Of a stretch of 64,000 nucleotides of DNA, positions 1 to 12,500 are shown one piece after another. Made by a program: the position numbers and the translations under genes. The notes below the pieces were generated by a model. It did not search any database. It was not told the origin of the DNA and saw only the letters and a list, made by a program, of their open reading frames with translations. The DNA lies in NCBI GenBank assembly GCA_963855995.1, contig OY979727.1, positions 9,394,446 to 9,458,445 of the forward strand, in the 5' to 3' direction. How positions within the stretch are numbered: the stretch's first letter is position 1; each line of letters begins with the position of its first letter. Source of the DNA: Muricea muricata (taxonomy: Eukaryota; Cnidaria; Anthozoa; Malacalcyonacea; Plexauridae).

Positions 1-322
1 GAAAGGGTCTATGATTCGTACCAACGCATGGGTGGGTTTGTGGTATTGCGAAAGAACTGTCAGTCACTGCAGTTTATAATGGAGTGGTTGGCCTATGCTA
101 TGGATCCTCGTATCCTGACTGACATACCCAATCAAATGGAAAAACCAAATCTTCCTGGTTTCAAAGAAAACCGACATGATCAGACAGTGATTTCGTTGCT
201 CTCTAAGAAATGGCAATTAGACTACTTCAGAAACCCATGGCAAGGGCATCGACGTGGGAAGCTTGACCAAAATTCAACCCCTTTTCGTGGACCGTATAGG
301 AGGCTTATTGCCAATACAAAAG
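1..322 (+). CDS. Exon of a putative glycosyltransferase-like protein (partial gene)
   Basis: The frame is open from base 1 and ends at a good donor (AAAG|GTAAGG at 322/323); reading through instead gives a TGA at 331-333. About 107 residues are encoded. The piece starts ERVYDSYQRMGGFVVLRK and later contains FKENRHDQTVISLLSKKW and a basic tail. The composition (EWL, DPR, ENRHDQT, SLLSKKW) and aromatic spacing look like a real conserved domain and recall the C-terminal half of nucleotide-sugar glycosyltransferase-like proteins of invertebrates. This is a family impression, not an identification. The gene starts left of the window; if the donor is used, no continuation was recognised to the right, and the next 1.5 kb holds no plausible coding exon. 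There is no evidence for substrate or location. Confidence 0.5.
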
Positions 323-1893
323 GTAAGGATTGAATTTCCAAATATGTAACTATATAACTTTACAAACGTTTATTCCAGAAAAGACATTTGACTCGAATGT
401 ATACAACTGTAGTACCTATTCTTGACTTAGAACTAATCCATTAAGAATAGAAAGACATGAAATGTTGTTGTCTTTATACCACCAACATAGCTACCAAGAA
501 TATATGGATAGAAGTAATTTTTTAAAGTAATTATATTCAATAATGAGTTATCGTTAAAATACGAGCGACTGTTACGGTTTTTAAAAGGAAACTTAAGGTG
601 GGTCTATACAGTTTTCAAAATATTAAGCCATAGTTTACTTAACACCTTTAATTTTAACGGTGTTGAATCTAAATAAGTCCGTATTGAATTGTTCATGTAT
701 TTTAACATATTTTCTTTCAAATTATGGTAGTTTTGATGGCCAATGCTCCGTTGCTGTATCAACACTTGAGTATGTAATTTACTAAGAAAGGATGTATTTT
801 GCTGCACAAGCTCAAAAGAAGCACGGTGACCCCCACCATATATCAACATTGTGCAAAGTTTAAAAAATTCTGAAGAGTACGAAAGTACTGTTTTCTTGAA
901 AAACGTCTTTTCCACATTACAGAATTTTTTTATTTTTTGTATGATGCAAGGCTTTTGTGGTACGATACTGCATACAAAATTTGAATTTTGAAGGTAGGTC
1001 CACGTGCAAAATAAGGTGATGTAACAAATTCAGTTTGAAAAATTAAATTTTTTAATGACGTCGGCAAATAGTAAATCCTCATTCAGTTTGCATTTTCGTA
1101 CGCGCGAAATGGCGTCAGCATCTCACATGACATGCAATATTCGATGTTTTACGTATGTATTTGTTGTAAACATGATATAAGAGAATTTGTGTGAATAACA
1201 TTAACTTAGCGCATGCCGTCTTTACTTGCGAGCATTACTATATCGAGCCACCTTAATTAAGAAGGCACATTATAATTAGTGCATGCTGAATTGTTAGTCT
1301 ACTAAATAGTACTTCTTTTTTTCCTAGTATGGCGTTGTTAATTAATTAATTCAGCCATAATTCCAGTATTTTAGTAGATGTAAAGCGAATTTGAAATAAT
1401 TCGATATTTGATACAAAGCGCATTTGAGATATTTAAATTATTTTCATACGTACATCCAAACTTTTATAACATAGTCAAAAGCCTTCTTTTTAAGTCAAGA
1501 AAAATACACCATTCAGAAGCGATTACCAATACTTAAATAACATTAAGTGGTTATTAATGCTAAAAAGGAATGTCCAAGTGACATGTTGTTTTCCAAACCG
1601 GCTTGATTCAGTGTTTTTGTAATGTCTAATATACATTTTCCTTACGGTAAGACGTAAATGATCCACTAATTCATATTAATGAGAATATTGCACTTGATTA
1701 ACATGCCTTATTTGGAGTTTGGCCAAACTCCTCCCTCTCCACCCTCTCCCTATTTATCTTTTGAGAAAATGGTCATTTCACATATTGTACATGATTAACG
1801 GAGTAAAATTAAATTATTAAGTCGCATTTTTTTGTCAGATTCGTTTACTGAATCGTTCAATTACAGTTCGTTACGGTAGCTTTCAACGGCTCA
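323..1893. other. AT-rich DNA without a recognised gene
   Basis: Intron or 3' flank of the first exon. The only sizeable open frame (604-915, minus) has no family resemblance, no splice context and coding-unlike composition. No inverted or tandem repeat of note was seen. Confidence 0.5.
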
Positions 1894-4233
1894 ACGAAGC
1901 CACAGAGGAATGACTACGCAGAGGGCTCACTTCTGATAAAACGCGCATAACCAAAAGCTTAGCCAGTGCGCGTTGGAGAGGCAGTCACCCCCCCCCCCGA
2001 AAATTTCAACATGGCGGGCATCTTTTTTCTGAAAAGAATACAGCAAAATCTGTTCCCAGATCAAACAGATGGCTTCATGTTACGCTAAATTTTGTAGAAA
2101 TATTTTTGTTTTCAAGTCTGCCTATGGAAACAGGACATCTGGACATGTGTGACAGTTTGTTTTGGCCGTTTAGGTAATATATAGGTTGAATACGAGCGGG
2201 AATTTAGAATTGCAAAGTTTGGTTCAATCTGCTTTGTAATTTTAGTTCAATATATACATCTAAATTGTCGTGGATCGTATGTGGAAAGAAAGAAGCCATG
2301 CGGGTTGACAACCAGCTAATATGGTTTCCATCTCCAGGGTACAGCTGAAGTTTTTAAAACTGTATATATTATATTATATTAATTAAAAGTGACTTATGTG
2401 AGCCTAAAATGAACTTTTAGGCTAGTAACTAAAGTTGGATTTTAAACATTTTTTGTGGCTCCTTGAAACATCAAGTCTGAGTGTGGAACATAACAGATGT
2501 GTGTTAGATAAGGAATGTGCTGCAGGAATAAGCGTATAAATACTAGTTTAAGTCAATATGGGTCAATGTGAAATAATGAATGATTCAGGATTTTAGACCA
2601 TATCAAGAGAATATCAAGAGAAAGTGGGAATCTGGTCTTTTTTCTATTTTAACTGTTGCACAGTTATAAATTAAGTTCAAAACAGATTGAAATTTTACAT
2701 AAATATGCTTTCAATTTTGATTTAAAACAAAAAGGCAAAAATGAATTGTATACAAATTGTATTTTAATAACAAAAACAAATTCACACAATATTGTATGAA
2801 CTGTGGGTTGGAGGCATGCAACACTTATTTCTTTATTTAGCCCAAGTATTTTCAACAACTTACATATAATATTATGTACATTTTTACACTCATTCTAGTT
2901 GCAACATGGTATTGACAGAGTGGCATTGCAGGCAAGTACCACATATGCACCAAAACACCTCATAAGTTTATTATACAACTCCTTTGATGAGTATGTTTTT
3001 AATGAAAAAGCAAACTTTTTTATCAAAGCTTGGCAATCAACACAATTATCAAGACAATACAATTATATTGCCAAGCTTTGATAAAAAAGTTAAAGGAGTT
3101 GTATAATAAACTTATGAGGTGTTTTAGTGCATATGTGGTACTTGCCTGCAATGCCACACTGTCAATACCATATCCTTTTGATATGTATTAGCACAAACAT
3201 TGTTGATGACTATTTTGATCATGTTGCAACTAGAATGAGTGCAAAAATGTAAATAATATTATATGTAAGTTGTTGAAAATACTTGGGCTAAATAAAGAAA
3301 GAAGTGTTGCATGCCCCCAACCCAGAGTTCATACAATATTGTGTGAATTTGTTTTTGTTATTAAAATACAATTTGTATACAATTCATTTTTGCCTTTTTG
3401 CTTTAAATCAAAATTGAAAGCATATTTATGTAAAATTTCAATCTGTTTTGAACTTAATTTATAACTGTGCAACAGTTAAAATAGAAAAAAGACCAGATTC
3501 CCACTTTCTCTTGATATTCTCTTGATATGGTCTAAAATCCTGAATCATTCATTATTTCACATTGACCCATATTGACTTAAACTAGTATTTATACGCTTAT
3601 TCCTGCAGCACATTCCTTACCTAACACACATCTGTTATGTTCCACACTCAGACTTGATGTTTCAAGGAGCCACAAAAAATGTTTAAAATCCAACTTTAGT
3701 TACTAGCCTAAAAGTTCATTTTAGGCTCACATAAGTCACTTTTAATTAATATAATATAATATATACAGTTTTAAAAACTTCAGCTGTACCCTGGAGATGG
3801 AAACCATATTAGCTGGTTGTCAACCCGCATGGCTTCTTTCTTTCCACATACGATCCACTACAATTTAGATGTATATATTGAACTAAAATTACAAAGCAGA
3901 TTGAACCAAACTTTGCAATTCTAAATTCCCGCTCGTATTCAACCTATATATTACCTAAACGGCCAAAACAAACTGTCACACATGTCCAGATGTCCTGTTT
4001 CCATAGGCAGACTTGAAAACAAAAATATTTCTACAAAATTTAGCGTAACATGAAGCCATCTGTTTGATCTGGAAACAGATTTTGCTGTATTCTTTTCAGA
4101 AAAAAGATGCCCGCCATGTTGAAATTTTCGGGGGGGGGGGTGACTGCCTCTCCAACGCGCACTGGCTAAGCTTTTGGTTACGCTTTTTGGCCTAAGTGAG
4201 CCCTCTGTGTAAGTTATTCCTCTGTGACGAAGC
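1894..4233. mobile_element. 2.3 kb foldback element (nearly perfect palindrome) with 7-bp target duplication
   Basis: Bases 1901-3037 and 3066-4226 are near-perfect reverse complements (arms about 1.14 and 1.16 kb) around a 28-base loop. Outer ends read CACAGAGGAAT at 1901 and, in reverse, at 4226. The element is flanked by ACGAAGC on both sides (1894-1900 and 4227-4233), so it looks like a unit that inserted. The arms differ by scattered substitutions, by a 25-base piece present only in the left arm (about 2987-3011) and by a ~50-base piece present only in the right arm (about 3173-3221). The mirrored 64-codon frames (2664-2858 minus, 3270-3464 plus) are a consequence of the palindrome. No transposase is visible. 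A 7-bp duplication would be unusual for hAT (8 bp) or Mutator (9 bp), so the superfamily is left open. Confidence 0.85.
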
Positions 4234-6304
4234 GGCTCTATTTACTCCGCCTGTCGTAGGCGTGGCGGAGTTATAAATTCGCCTCGCTCAATTTTTCTGT
4301 TTTCTTTTTTTGTTTTCGGTGTCGAAATTTGGGCTGCCGCTCATGGGTGATACCGCTGTCACCAGCCGTGTGAGCCGATCTAAACACGGCGTTTAAACTC
4401 AATTTCTAGCGGAATATGTTAACAAAACACACATTTTAACATGTATACTTCAACATTTTAAGCGCAAGAAGGTCTCCAAATAATACAACCAAACGCAAAT
4501 TCTACAGAAATATCTATATACAAAACACAATATTTAACATGTAATAGCTAGCAAAAAGGGACATGAAGGTTCTTTATCGAAACATTGCTCCAGAAATGTT
4601 TTAAAACGGCAAATTCTGATAGATTCTATCATTCTATGATTAAGGAGTGAGTCTAGGAAATGTGTTCCTAATTCTAAACACGTTGTGATTCCTTTCCTTG
4701 GTTTTCTATTTCTGCCTATGTTGAGATAATATTTCGTGCAAAATGATTTACTTGCTTGTGGGATCTCATATAATTATAAAAGGTAAGAGACATTTTACAT
4801 TCCAATTCCAGAAATACATATGTTAGTCTAAAGTTCCCAACAAATTATATCGTGGAGACTTTAGGCAGTGTGCTGCAGAATTGATTTAAATGATGGTATC
4901 AGGTTAATATATGATGATGTATTATGGTATACACTTTTAGTAAAATTTTCTTTACTTGCAACTACCCAAAAATAAAACAGCCATATGTTGGCGGTATTAT
5001 GACAAAAGAATCTTGTTTAATATATGTACTATGAAAGTCTTTAATTAAATTCTAAAAAATGCTATCTTACTAGGACTTTGGGCAGAGTGCCTTTTGGTTA
5101 TCTTAGTGATTACAAAAGATGTGCTAGCAATGTCTTAAAATGCCTTGGAAGGTATCCTAATAATAACTGACTTGAAAAGGAATTCGTTGGGCAGAACAGA
5201 AATAAGTGAATACACCCCACCCCCAATGACCGCTCTAGTTACAGCCCTGCCTGGCCTTGTGCCCATTTTCGTTTTGGCAGGCGGAGTGAACGCCTTAGCA
5301 GGCGTCTCGTTGTTCAATAAAACAGAAAAATTCATTGCGCAATCCATATTTTAAAAGTGCTCGTTCGAAGAGCTTGTGCGTTCAAATTTAGGACATTTTC
5401 AAGGTAAGATAGTGTGTGAAACCTCCAGATTACCAACAGTATCTCTTATCACAACACGTATTTTGTACGTGTAAGTATTTTAAGTTTTGAAAAACTTGTA
5501 ATTAAAGAAATTGGAAAGAAATTATTAAATGTTAATCTGTTAGAACTTACCCATGCAAACTTGCAACTCTGACGCTCAAACGGCGGATGAGTAAAGAATA
5601 CCAACTAAGTTTGTGTATTCATTGAACGACCAAATCTAAAACGAACACTTTGTATACAATTGAATATTTATTAAGATTGAAGTTCAGTGGTTCGCAGAAT
5701 GAATGGGAGCGTACGTGATCTAAATTTGACTTATCCACCGTTTAAGCTAAACGACGTATGAACAACCGGCCCCTGATCACAGACACTTTAGTTATTTCTT
5801 TAGTTATACCCGCCTTATAGAATTCGTGTTATTTATCTTTTTCGTTAGTTATATGTATATTCATGTACTGCACGACGAGTTTCTTTAGAAAAAGAATATT
5901 ATAATATTTATGGCGATGAGGCTAGTGCATGACCAGCAATTATTTTACTTGTCATGCAAATTCTTTCTAGTATTTCATGACCCAACTGGATAGCGGTTCG
6001 TTCATGGTCGTGTCGCATTTTTCAGTTGAGGTGGCCACACGATTTTGTAAGACTATCAAATCGCACGTTACATATACATATCATGTATTCATCTGTTTTC
6101 TGTGCGAATCATTAACTACAACTCATAAAACATGAACAATCATTTGGAGAAATATTGGCCATGTGCGGAAGCACACGCCAATTCATTATTTCCAAATAAA
6201 AAGTAACAAATTAAGGTAAATGGAACAACTGTTTGAATTTAGCATAAAAATGTGGGGTTCTAAAAACACTAGCTTTGTGGAACGACATTGCAGCTAACCG
6301 CCTC
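4234..6304. other. Intergenic DNA with one transposon end and one antiparallel open region
   Basis: Bases 5135-5354 are open on both strands. On the minus strand this gives about 70 residues with a GC-richer, protein-like stretch (AVIGGGVYSLISVLP) unlike the AT-rich surroundings; it may be a decayed coding fragment and no family was assigned. Bases 5727-5774 (CCACCGTTTAAGCTAAACG then ACAACCGG) match the right end of the element at 15324-15549, but no left end was found nearby. Nothing else supported. Confidence 0.4.
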
Positions 6305-7178
6305 GAAGTCCCAGCTGGTAACCACCATATAGTAGTGATCGACTATTTTTTGCCCACTGGTTCGAAGTAGTATTAGTCAAGAAGACGGATGTACAACATA
6401 TAATTACAGCAATAGAAGGCGTATTCAGAACTCACGGCCTTCCCAAAAGCGTCCGAAGTGATAATGGACCCTCTTTCGCATCAACAGAGTTCGCAAGCTT
6501 CTTAAAACACCTTGGCATCCAACACAGAAAAGGCATACACCCTACTGGTCCCAAAGTAACGGCGAAGTTGAGAAATTCAACCAGACCATCTTGAGAGTCA
6601 TCAGTATAGCCAATCTTGAAGGAACAAACTGAAAAACTGCGCTCGAGAACTTCCTATTTCAATATCGAACAACTCCTGGAGGCCCTTTTAGGATGAGGTC
6701 CTTTCAAAACAAACACGCGAAAACATGTTGGAACACACTTCAAACCAACACCCTACAATGTTGTCCAGAAAGATGGCAACGCCTTATTACTAGAGAACGA
6801 ATAAGGTCTTCGAAAGATGTGCAAGTGTGCAAGGTAGCGCATGTAACAAAATTGGCGAAGAAGTCAAGTGACAATGGTCCTGCAGAGACGATAATACCAA
6901 TAAATTCAACCCTTCCTGTTTCAACACCACAAACGCCTACTGAGCCACGGCCTGTACGTCAAAGGAATTCGGCGTTCAGATACAAAGACTATATACTCGT
7001 TTAATCTGTAATTGGTATGATCTACAGTTAGCATATACATTATTGAACATTTCAAGATCACAGTTATAAAGAAAGAACAATCGTACACTTCTAGCTTTAA
7101 AGAAAGAACAGTCGGACATTTTCAAGAAGTTCTTTGTATAAGAATAAAGTCTTTAGTATTGTGTAGCTAAATCCTACA
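6305..7178 (+). pseudogene. Ty3/gypsy retrotransposon remnant: integrase core, tail and possible 3' LTR end
   Basis: A degraded retrotransposon polyprotein end. An integrase catalytic core reads in one frame from about 6358 (WFEVVLVK) through the second catalytic Asp in SDNGPSF (about 6457-6477). It then loses one base near 6543 and continues in another frame with the catalytic Glu region (SNGEVEKFNQ, about 6556-6585). The frame shifts again before an open tail at 6693-7004. Upstream of about 6300 the polyprotein is missing, with no reverse transcriptase or RNase H. Downstream an AATAAA at about 7143 and an end ...CCTACA near 7178 look like the end of a 3' LTR, but no 5' partner was found. 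The copy cannot be functional because of the frameshifts and truncation. Confidence 0.8.
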
Positions 7179-7252
7179 TTTTTGTACGTAAAATATCACA
7201 ACCTTCCTACTTTGAAAAAGCCAGAAAAGACTTGATACACCTTAGGGGATGA

Positions 7253-7350
7253 ATCACCCCGAGGAATTATATTTCAATAATTTCATCGAATTTTTCGCTT
7301 GGGGAATTCGATGAAATACGCAGTTCGAGCGATATATCCCGAGGGGTGAT
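7253..7350. repeat. 98-bp imperfect inverted repeat
   Basis: ATCACCCCGAGG at 7253 is mirrored as CCCGAGGGGTGAT ending at 7350, with partly paired interior; a short foldback element or fragment. Confidence 0.55.
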
Positions 7351-8362
7351 ATTTTATCGAATCTTCCAAGCGGACGGTCTATAATTTATATATTATACCG
7401 TGAAATGGGCCACAGAAACACAGAACTACATAGAGTACAGTATATACAATGCAAAAATTTCGCCACATTTTATCAAGCCCTCAGTTCTTCATCTCTAAGT
7501 CCTTCGACATTCCCGATTGCGTCCGAAAATGTTTTGGAACATATTCAAGCACTTTTGTACTACTGGTATACGGTAGTAAAAACTCAATCTTCAATTGAAT
7601 TTTCAAACTCGATCTTTCTTTAGAATTTTTCCACAATATACTGACACGAAATTGTGGCAAATACTTTCGTGTAAAAGCTAGAAAAAACATTTTATTCTTG
7701 CCCTTGCAAAGTTAAATGTAAGCGAGTACACTGCACCACTAATGCACAAAACCCCAGCAGCACAATGTCACAAAGATCGCCTCTCAAAAAAAAAGATGAT
7801 CAGCGCCGCTGTATTCCATGAAACGACAATGTAATCGTTAACGAATCGACGAGGTATTGTCATAACTTATCAATTTAAATGTTTTAGCTACATAAATATA
7901 TCATAGATGAATCCAGGAGTGAATCCAGGGATACTCGTGTCAAAATGTGGACCGAAAATTTATTCCTTTCCTTGAAAAACTTAATCTTCTAAAAAAAACG
8001 GTACTAGACAAAAATGCTTGGAAATATCCCTGATGTAGGGTTTTCTTTTTTCGTCGAAGGACGTCTAATATACGTGAAATTTCGTGGTCTTTTGACTATA
8101 AAATGTTAATATTTGATCTCCGCCATGTTGAATTTTAAATAGAAATTTTCGCGTCATTTTTCGAATACAGGGGCATGGTATTTGACTTTTATACCATAGC
8201 ATGAGAAAAATTTGAGGATTGACTGATCACGTGGTATAAATTAAGGTGCCTGGTTGGACAATATGATGTTGAGGAAAATATTTAGTAGAAGTTGATTTAA
8301 AATTATCAAGTTCTAAGATATTCAAACAACAACAAACAAACTCTTGTTTAAACATTACTTAT
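7351..8362. other. Intergenic DNA, nothing recognised
   Basis: Downstream of the PLPP6-like gene on its 3' side. Open frames at 7405-7690 overlap on both strands and show no family features. Confidence 0.45.
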
Positions 8363-8980
8363 TTAAGACCAGTTATATTCTGTCCGGTAGAAGTTAAATG
8401 TATCTAGAATTTGTTCCAATGTTGTTTGCATCAGCCAGCATTTCAAAACTAAGCAATACTGTGCATAACCAATTGTAACTCCACTAATAACATCAGAAAC
8501 ATGGTGTCGACCCAACATCACTCTTGATATTGCAACCATGGCAGCCCATAAGAGACCTAACTGAATATAAACCCTGTTAGTCCAGTAATGAGTAAACAGC
8601 ATTGCAACCATAGCAACTCGTGTACTGTGCCCTGACGGAAATGAATACTTATCTACTGAAACAGTCGCAAACATGTCGTCAACATTGTATGCAGGTCTTG
8701 GCCGTCTGACGATTGTTTTTAAGAATCCAACAATCACAAGATCTACGAGTAAAGCCATTAGTAGGTTACAAAAGAATTGCCTCGTTTCCATGTTGGTGTC
8801 CATGTAAATGACATACAAGGTTGCTGTAATCCAAGGAATTCCATGCCCAGAGTACTCCAAAAGTTTTAAAAACAATCGTAACACACGGACTCGAAGATTA
8901 TTGTCTTTAGAATTGACCAACATCATTTCAGACACATACTGATCGATCTTTAGTAAGCTCCAAGCCTCTAATTGCGACAT
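8363..8980 (-). CDS. PLPP6: PAP2-family polyisoprenoid diphosphate phosphatase (PLPP6-like), intronless
   Basis: A single-exon frame of 205 residues. All three PAP2 phosphatase motifs are present in order: C1 KTIVRRPRP (residues 88-96), C2 PSGH (115-118, His118 the proton donor), and C3 SRVMLGRHHVSD (152-163, nucleophile His159 and Asp163). Hydrophobic stretches around residues 44-60, 70-87, 121-130 and 138-151 fit the multi-pass fold of the family. LEYSGHGIPW (about 41-50) is typical of the PLPP6 branch, which dephosphorylates presqualene and farnesyl/geranylgeranyl diphosphates in the endoplasmic reticulum membrane (family knowledge). The start is the ATG at 8980; the frame remains open only one codon further as GTG. 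The protein is shorter than the roughly 295-residue human enzyme, lacking its long N-terminal extension, but the catalytic domain is complete. It diverges from VAMP4, whose first ATG is 605 bp away. Confidence 0.93.
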   Translation of the reverse strand: MSQLEAWSLLKIDQYVSEMMLVNSKDNNLRVRVLRLFLKLLEYSGHGIPWITATLYVIYMDTNMETRQFFCNLLMALLVDLVIVGFLKTIVRRPRPAYNVDDMFATVSVDKYSFPSGHSTRVAMVAMLFTHYWTNRVYIQLGLLWAAMVAISRVMLGRHHVSDVISGVTIGYAQYCLVLKCWLMQTTLEQILDTFNFYRTEYNWS

Positions 8981-9585
8981 CACAAAAGAAATTCCAGTAG
9001 AAATTTGTAAAATAGATTAATCGAACGACTAAAAATTGATGTTGACCCAAACTCGTCGTTACTTCGCGAACACACCACTTGTCTACGCACATGAGATATG
9101 AAACATCGAAGACTCGAAGAAGATAAATTATTTAAAAAGAAGTGTCACTTTCATAGGAATGAAAGATTGTTTTGACTGGAGTTCGAACTTTGAACTTTGG
9201 TCATTTCACCTTAAATGAAGTATTGCACTGAGTAGCGTTAAATTTTTATTTTCCATCACTCAAAACGACCGATAAGCGATGTTGTTCAAATGTGTTCATT
9301 TGCTGGTGACAACAATGACACGAGTTGCTCACACGTTTCTAAACAAACATATTTGAGATAAGTTTCGAAAATATTTAAAATTTGTGGGAGAGAGAACATG
9401 GATTAATTGCTTTTACCAACAAAATAGTGCAAATTTGTTACAATTAAGCTTATGTTGTACAGAAATTATCAAAAGGAATTGATGTATAAATGGTTTCATA
9501 TACAACAATGGTAGACGTACAGTAGTAACACTGCTATAGACGATTTTCCAATCAGACATATAAACGTGAAGTTAACTCGGCAATA
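8981..9585. promoter_or_regulatory. Divergent intergenic region between PLPP6-like and VAMP4 genes
   Basis: The 605 bp between two head-to-head start codons must hold both promoters unless a distant 5' exon exists. It is AT-rich, and no TATA box, CpG-rich block or repeat could be assigned with confidence. Confidence 0.5.
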
Positions 9586-12500
9586 ATGCATGGAAATCGG
9601 CATTTTTCGAGAAGTAAAGCTTCAGAAAGGGTAAGTCATTGAAAATAGAAGCAAGAAAATTTTTCTTGCTGTCAACTTTGACAAATGTATCAAATATCAA
9701 TTAGAACACTGTCGCCTAATGTAGCGTGCCCAGGTATTTAAGTAAAAAGTACAGTCCAATTCTGATATTCAGCTATAGTTTACACAATACCTTTTGAAAA
9801 TAATACATAACTCATATACACTGGTTAATGTAAACCTTTACTCTCCCCAGGGGCTGGTTGTATAAAATTTGTAATCACTTTTTAATTACTGTTTTGTAGT
9901 TAAAGAGTGATTAAGTACAAAATATGTGGTTCTGATTGGTTGACGTTTCCACTAATCATAGTTAACTTTAATAATTTTTTATGCAACCCTCCCCAGGTTA
10001 GCAACGATGTTGCCAATCCCCACATATTCCTGAGGTTTCAGGTTTGGATAGGGTTTTCATTGACTGGTGCATTACATATAGGGATTTTATATTAGATCAA
10101 GTAGAATCGTAAAATTTTGATACTTAGAATCACCACCTTTTTATGATGGTTGATTATCAGACTATGTTTTACATGGACATGTCTATGCTTTCTTACTGAT
10201 AGCTGCCATGGTTTGGTGATAGAAAGGCTGAAGTAGCTCTATGCAAATGCAAAATATAAAATACACAAAATTATGGGGAGGTTTCTCAATGTCAATGCCA
10301 ACACAAAATCATGGTTTTTCTTGTTATATTGTTCATTATGTGGGTTTGTGTCATTTAAAGTACATGCCTATATACCATATCATTTAATAGGTAACATAAA
10401 TTCAGCATATCTCAAGATTGTGAAGTGAACAAGAATATTTTGGGTCTGGGATGAGATATGAGGCCAGAGGTTCCAGCACAGAATTTAACCCTCTTGTAAT
10501 GTCATGTTTTTTCCTGCTTCTGATAATGTTTAATTGTATTTCCTGTTTTAGGCTTTTCTATTAGTCTCTGATAGTGATGAAAACGAGGATGAAGAAATGT
10601 TAGTTGACTGAGTGTATTATTTGCACATTGAGTGGCTGGTGGCTTAATTAATTATGTGTATTATTGGTTTAGCCAGTCTGCTAAAAAGAGGCCTCCCCCT
10701 AAAAATACTCATGGCTATTTAGGGTAGAGAAGGCCTCTCGACGAAAAGCTTTTCGACTAAATGTGAATTTGTTTTTTTTCTAAAACATTGGGGGTGGAGG
10801 AGGAGTTGCATATGTCACATTAAAAACAATCTATAAAATCGTAAAAACCTCATTGAATAATCAGTAATGTGCTTCGAGAATGCTAGAAACACCATTTCCA
10901 TGGTCCAATTTTTAACAGCCACAAATGACCCAACATTTTACTGGAGAGAGAATCATTGATTTTTCCTGTGAACTTTGTCCAAACTTGTCATTCTTGAACA
11001 TGTCCCCAAACTACTGCTGCACATTCTTGTTAACTGGTTCTACCTCCCAAGCACTTTTATGAAAACCAGGCCTAATGGCTTGCTATATACACTATAATTA
11101 AATACTACATTTTTGCCCCACATCACTGTATGTGAATGCATAATGAACTCTAATCTCTTATTGCAGTGGTCTTCCACAAGCAAGACCAAGCACACATCAT
11201 AACAATCATACAAAATCAGACAGTCAGCTATCGAAGGTGAAGGAGGATATTCTGACTGTTACAAAGACGATGCAAAGTAACATGAATAAAGTTTTAGACC
11301 GAGGGTCTAAGCTAGAAGATTTGCAAGACAAAACAGGTATGTACAATAACATTGTGATTAAATCTCAATATGATTTCTAATGGGGCACACAAGCATTTTA
11401 TAAGGAACAGTCAGGGCTCGAAATAGCGGCTAGTTACCAGTCAATGACCGATCAAACTTTGGATTCAAGGCGACTGGTTACATTTTGTGGTTGATTTTCC
11501 TGCCATTTTAAGCTTCATTCTAATTGATTGCTGCTAATTAAATGACCCTGATATGATTGCTGCCAATTAAATGACTTTGATGTGGAGCATTGTCTATTAT
11601 TTGATTGTATGCTGTAATTCCAATGTATCCTTATTTGGATTCAAAGAGGCAGTTTACGAGAATGGTGACTACAACAGACTACAACAGTCGGGCGTGTGAA
11701 AAGCTACTAACACCAAACAAAACCCAATTATGTATCAGTCAAATGAAGTATACTGCACATATCCGAATGTATAAAACCCTTAATCGTTTTTTTAATCACT
11801 ATTTGGTAGTTATGATGACTAACTTTACGTACAGTAAATGGCTACACAATCAAAATGTAGTTAATCGTGTATGTCTCAGGGTGTAGTTAACTTAAAAAAA
11901 ACGTCATATTTCAACAGTCCTGTAATACAAAAGCAATGCTTACCTGGATTTTCATTCGCTATGTCTCCTATAAAGATTCCTGACCGCGTGAATCCTTCGA
12001 AAAGCGCTTCGGTTTTTTGACAAAACTATGATGTATTCTTAACAGAAACATTTTTACGAAGAAGAAGTAGGACCCAATACATCTACAAGCGCTCGTGCAT
12101 ACTTGCCAAACGTTGTTTTATCTTAGATATTTTAAAAAAATGTGCCATCTTGTTTGTTTTCTCGCCCTCATTTTCCATATTTTATAAAAATAAAAGAATT
12201 CCCGCCTGATTGCAAACAGTTGAGCCTGCTACATCGTTCAAAATACTTGCGAGCGGTCGGTAATACGCCTTTACTTTATGTAATTTTACTGTTCAACCTC
12301 CACACGCCATTGAGCTATAAAGTAAACTGGAACGATAAGTTGGGAGGCGGGAGGAATTGAAGCCAATTTGATTCAGTTCTTCTGCGTTTTGAGTTGAAAT
12401 ACTTGTAAAAAGTTGTACTTGGCGTAAACATTTCGAGACTTCTGGCAAAAGGAAACAAAAGTTTGAAGGGAAATTTGCCGTATTTTTCAAAATTGCAGTT

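Noticed and set aside
604-915. 103-codon minus-strand frame
   Set aside because: No motif, no splice context, composition of random AT-rich DNA.
2664-3464. Mirrored 64-codon ORFs as a gene of the foldback element
   Set aside because: Identical only because the DNA is palindromic; no codon bias or domain.
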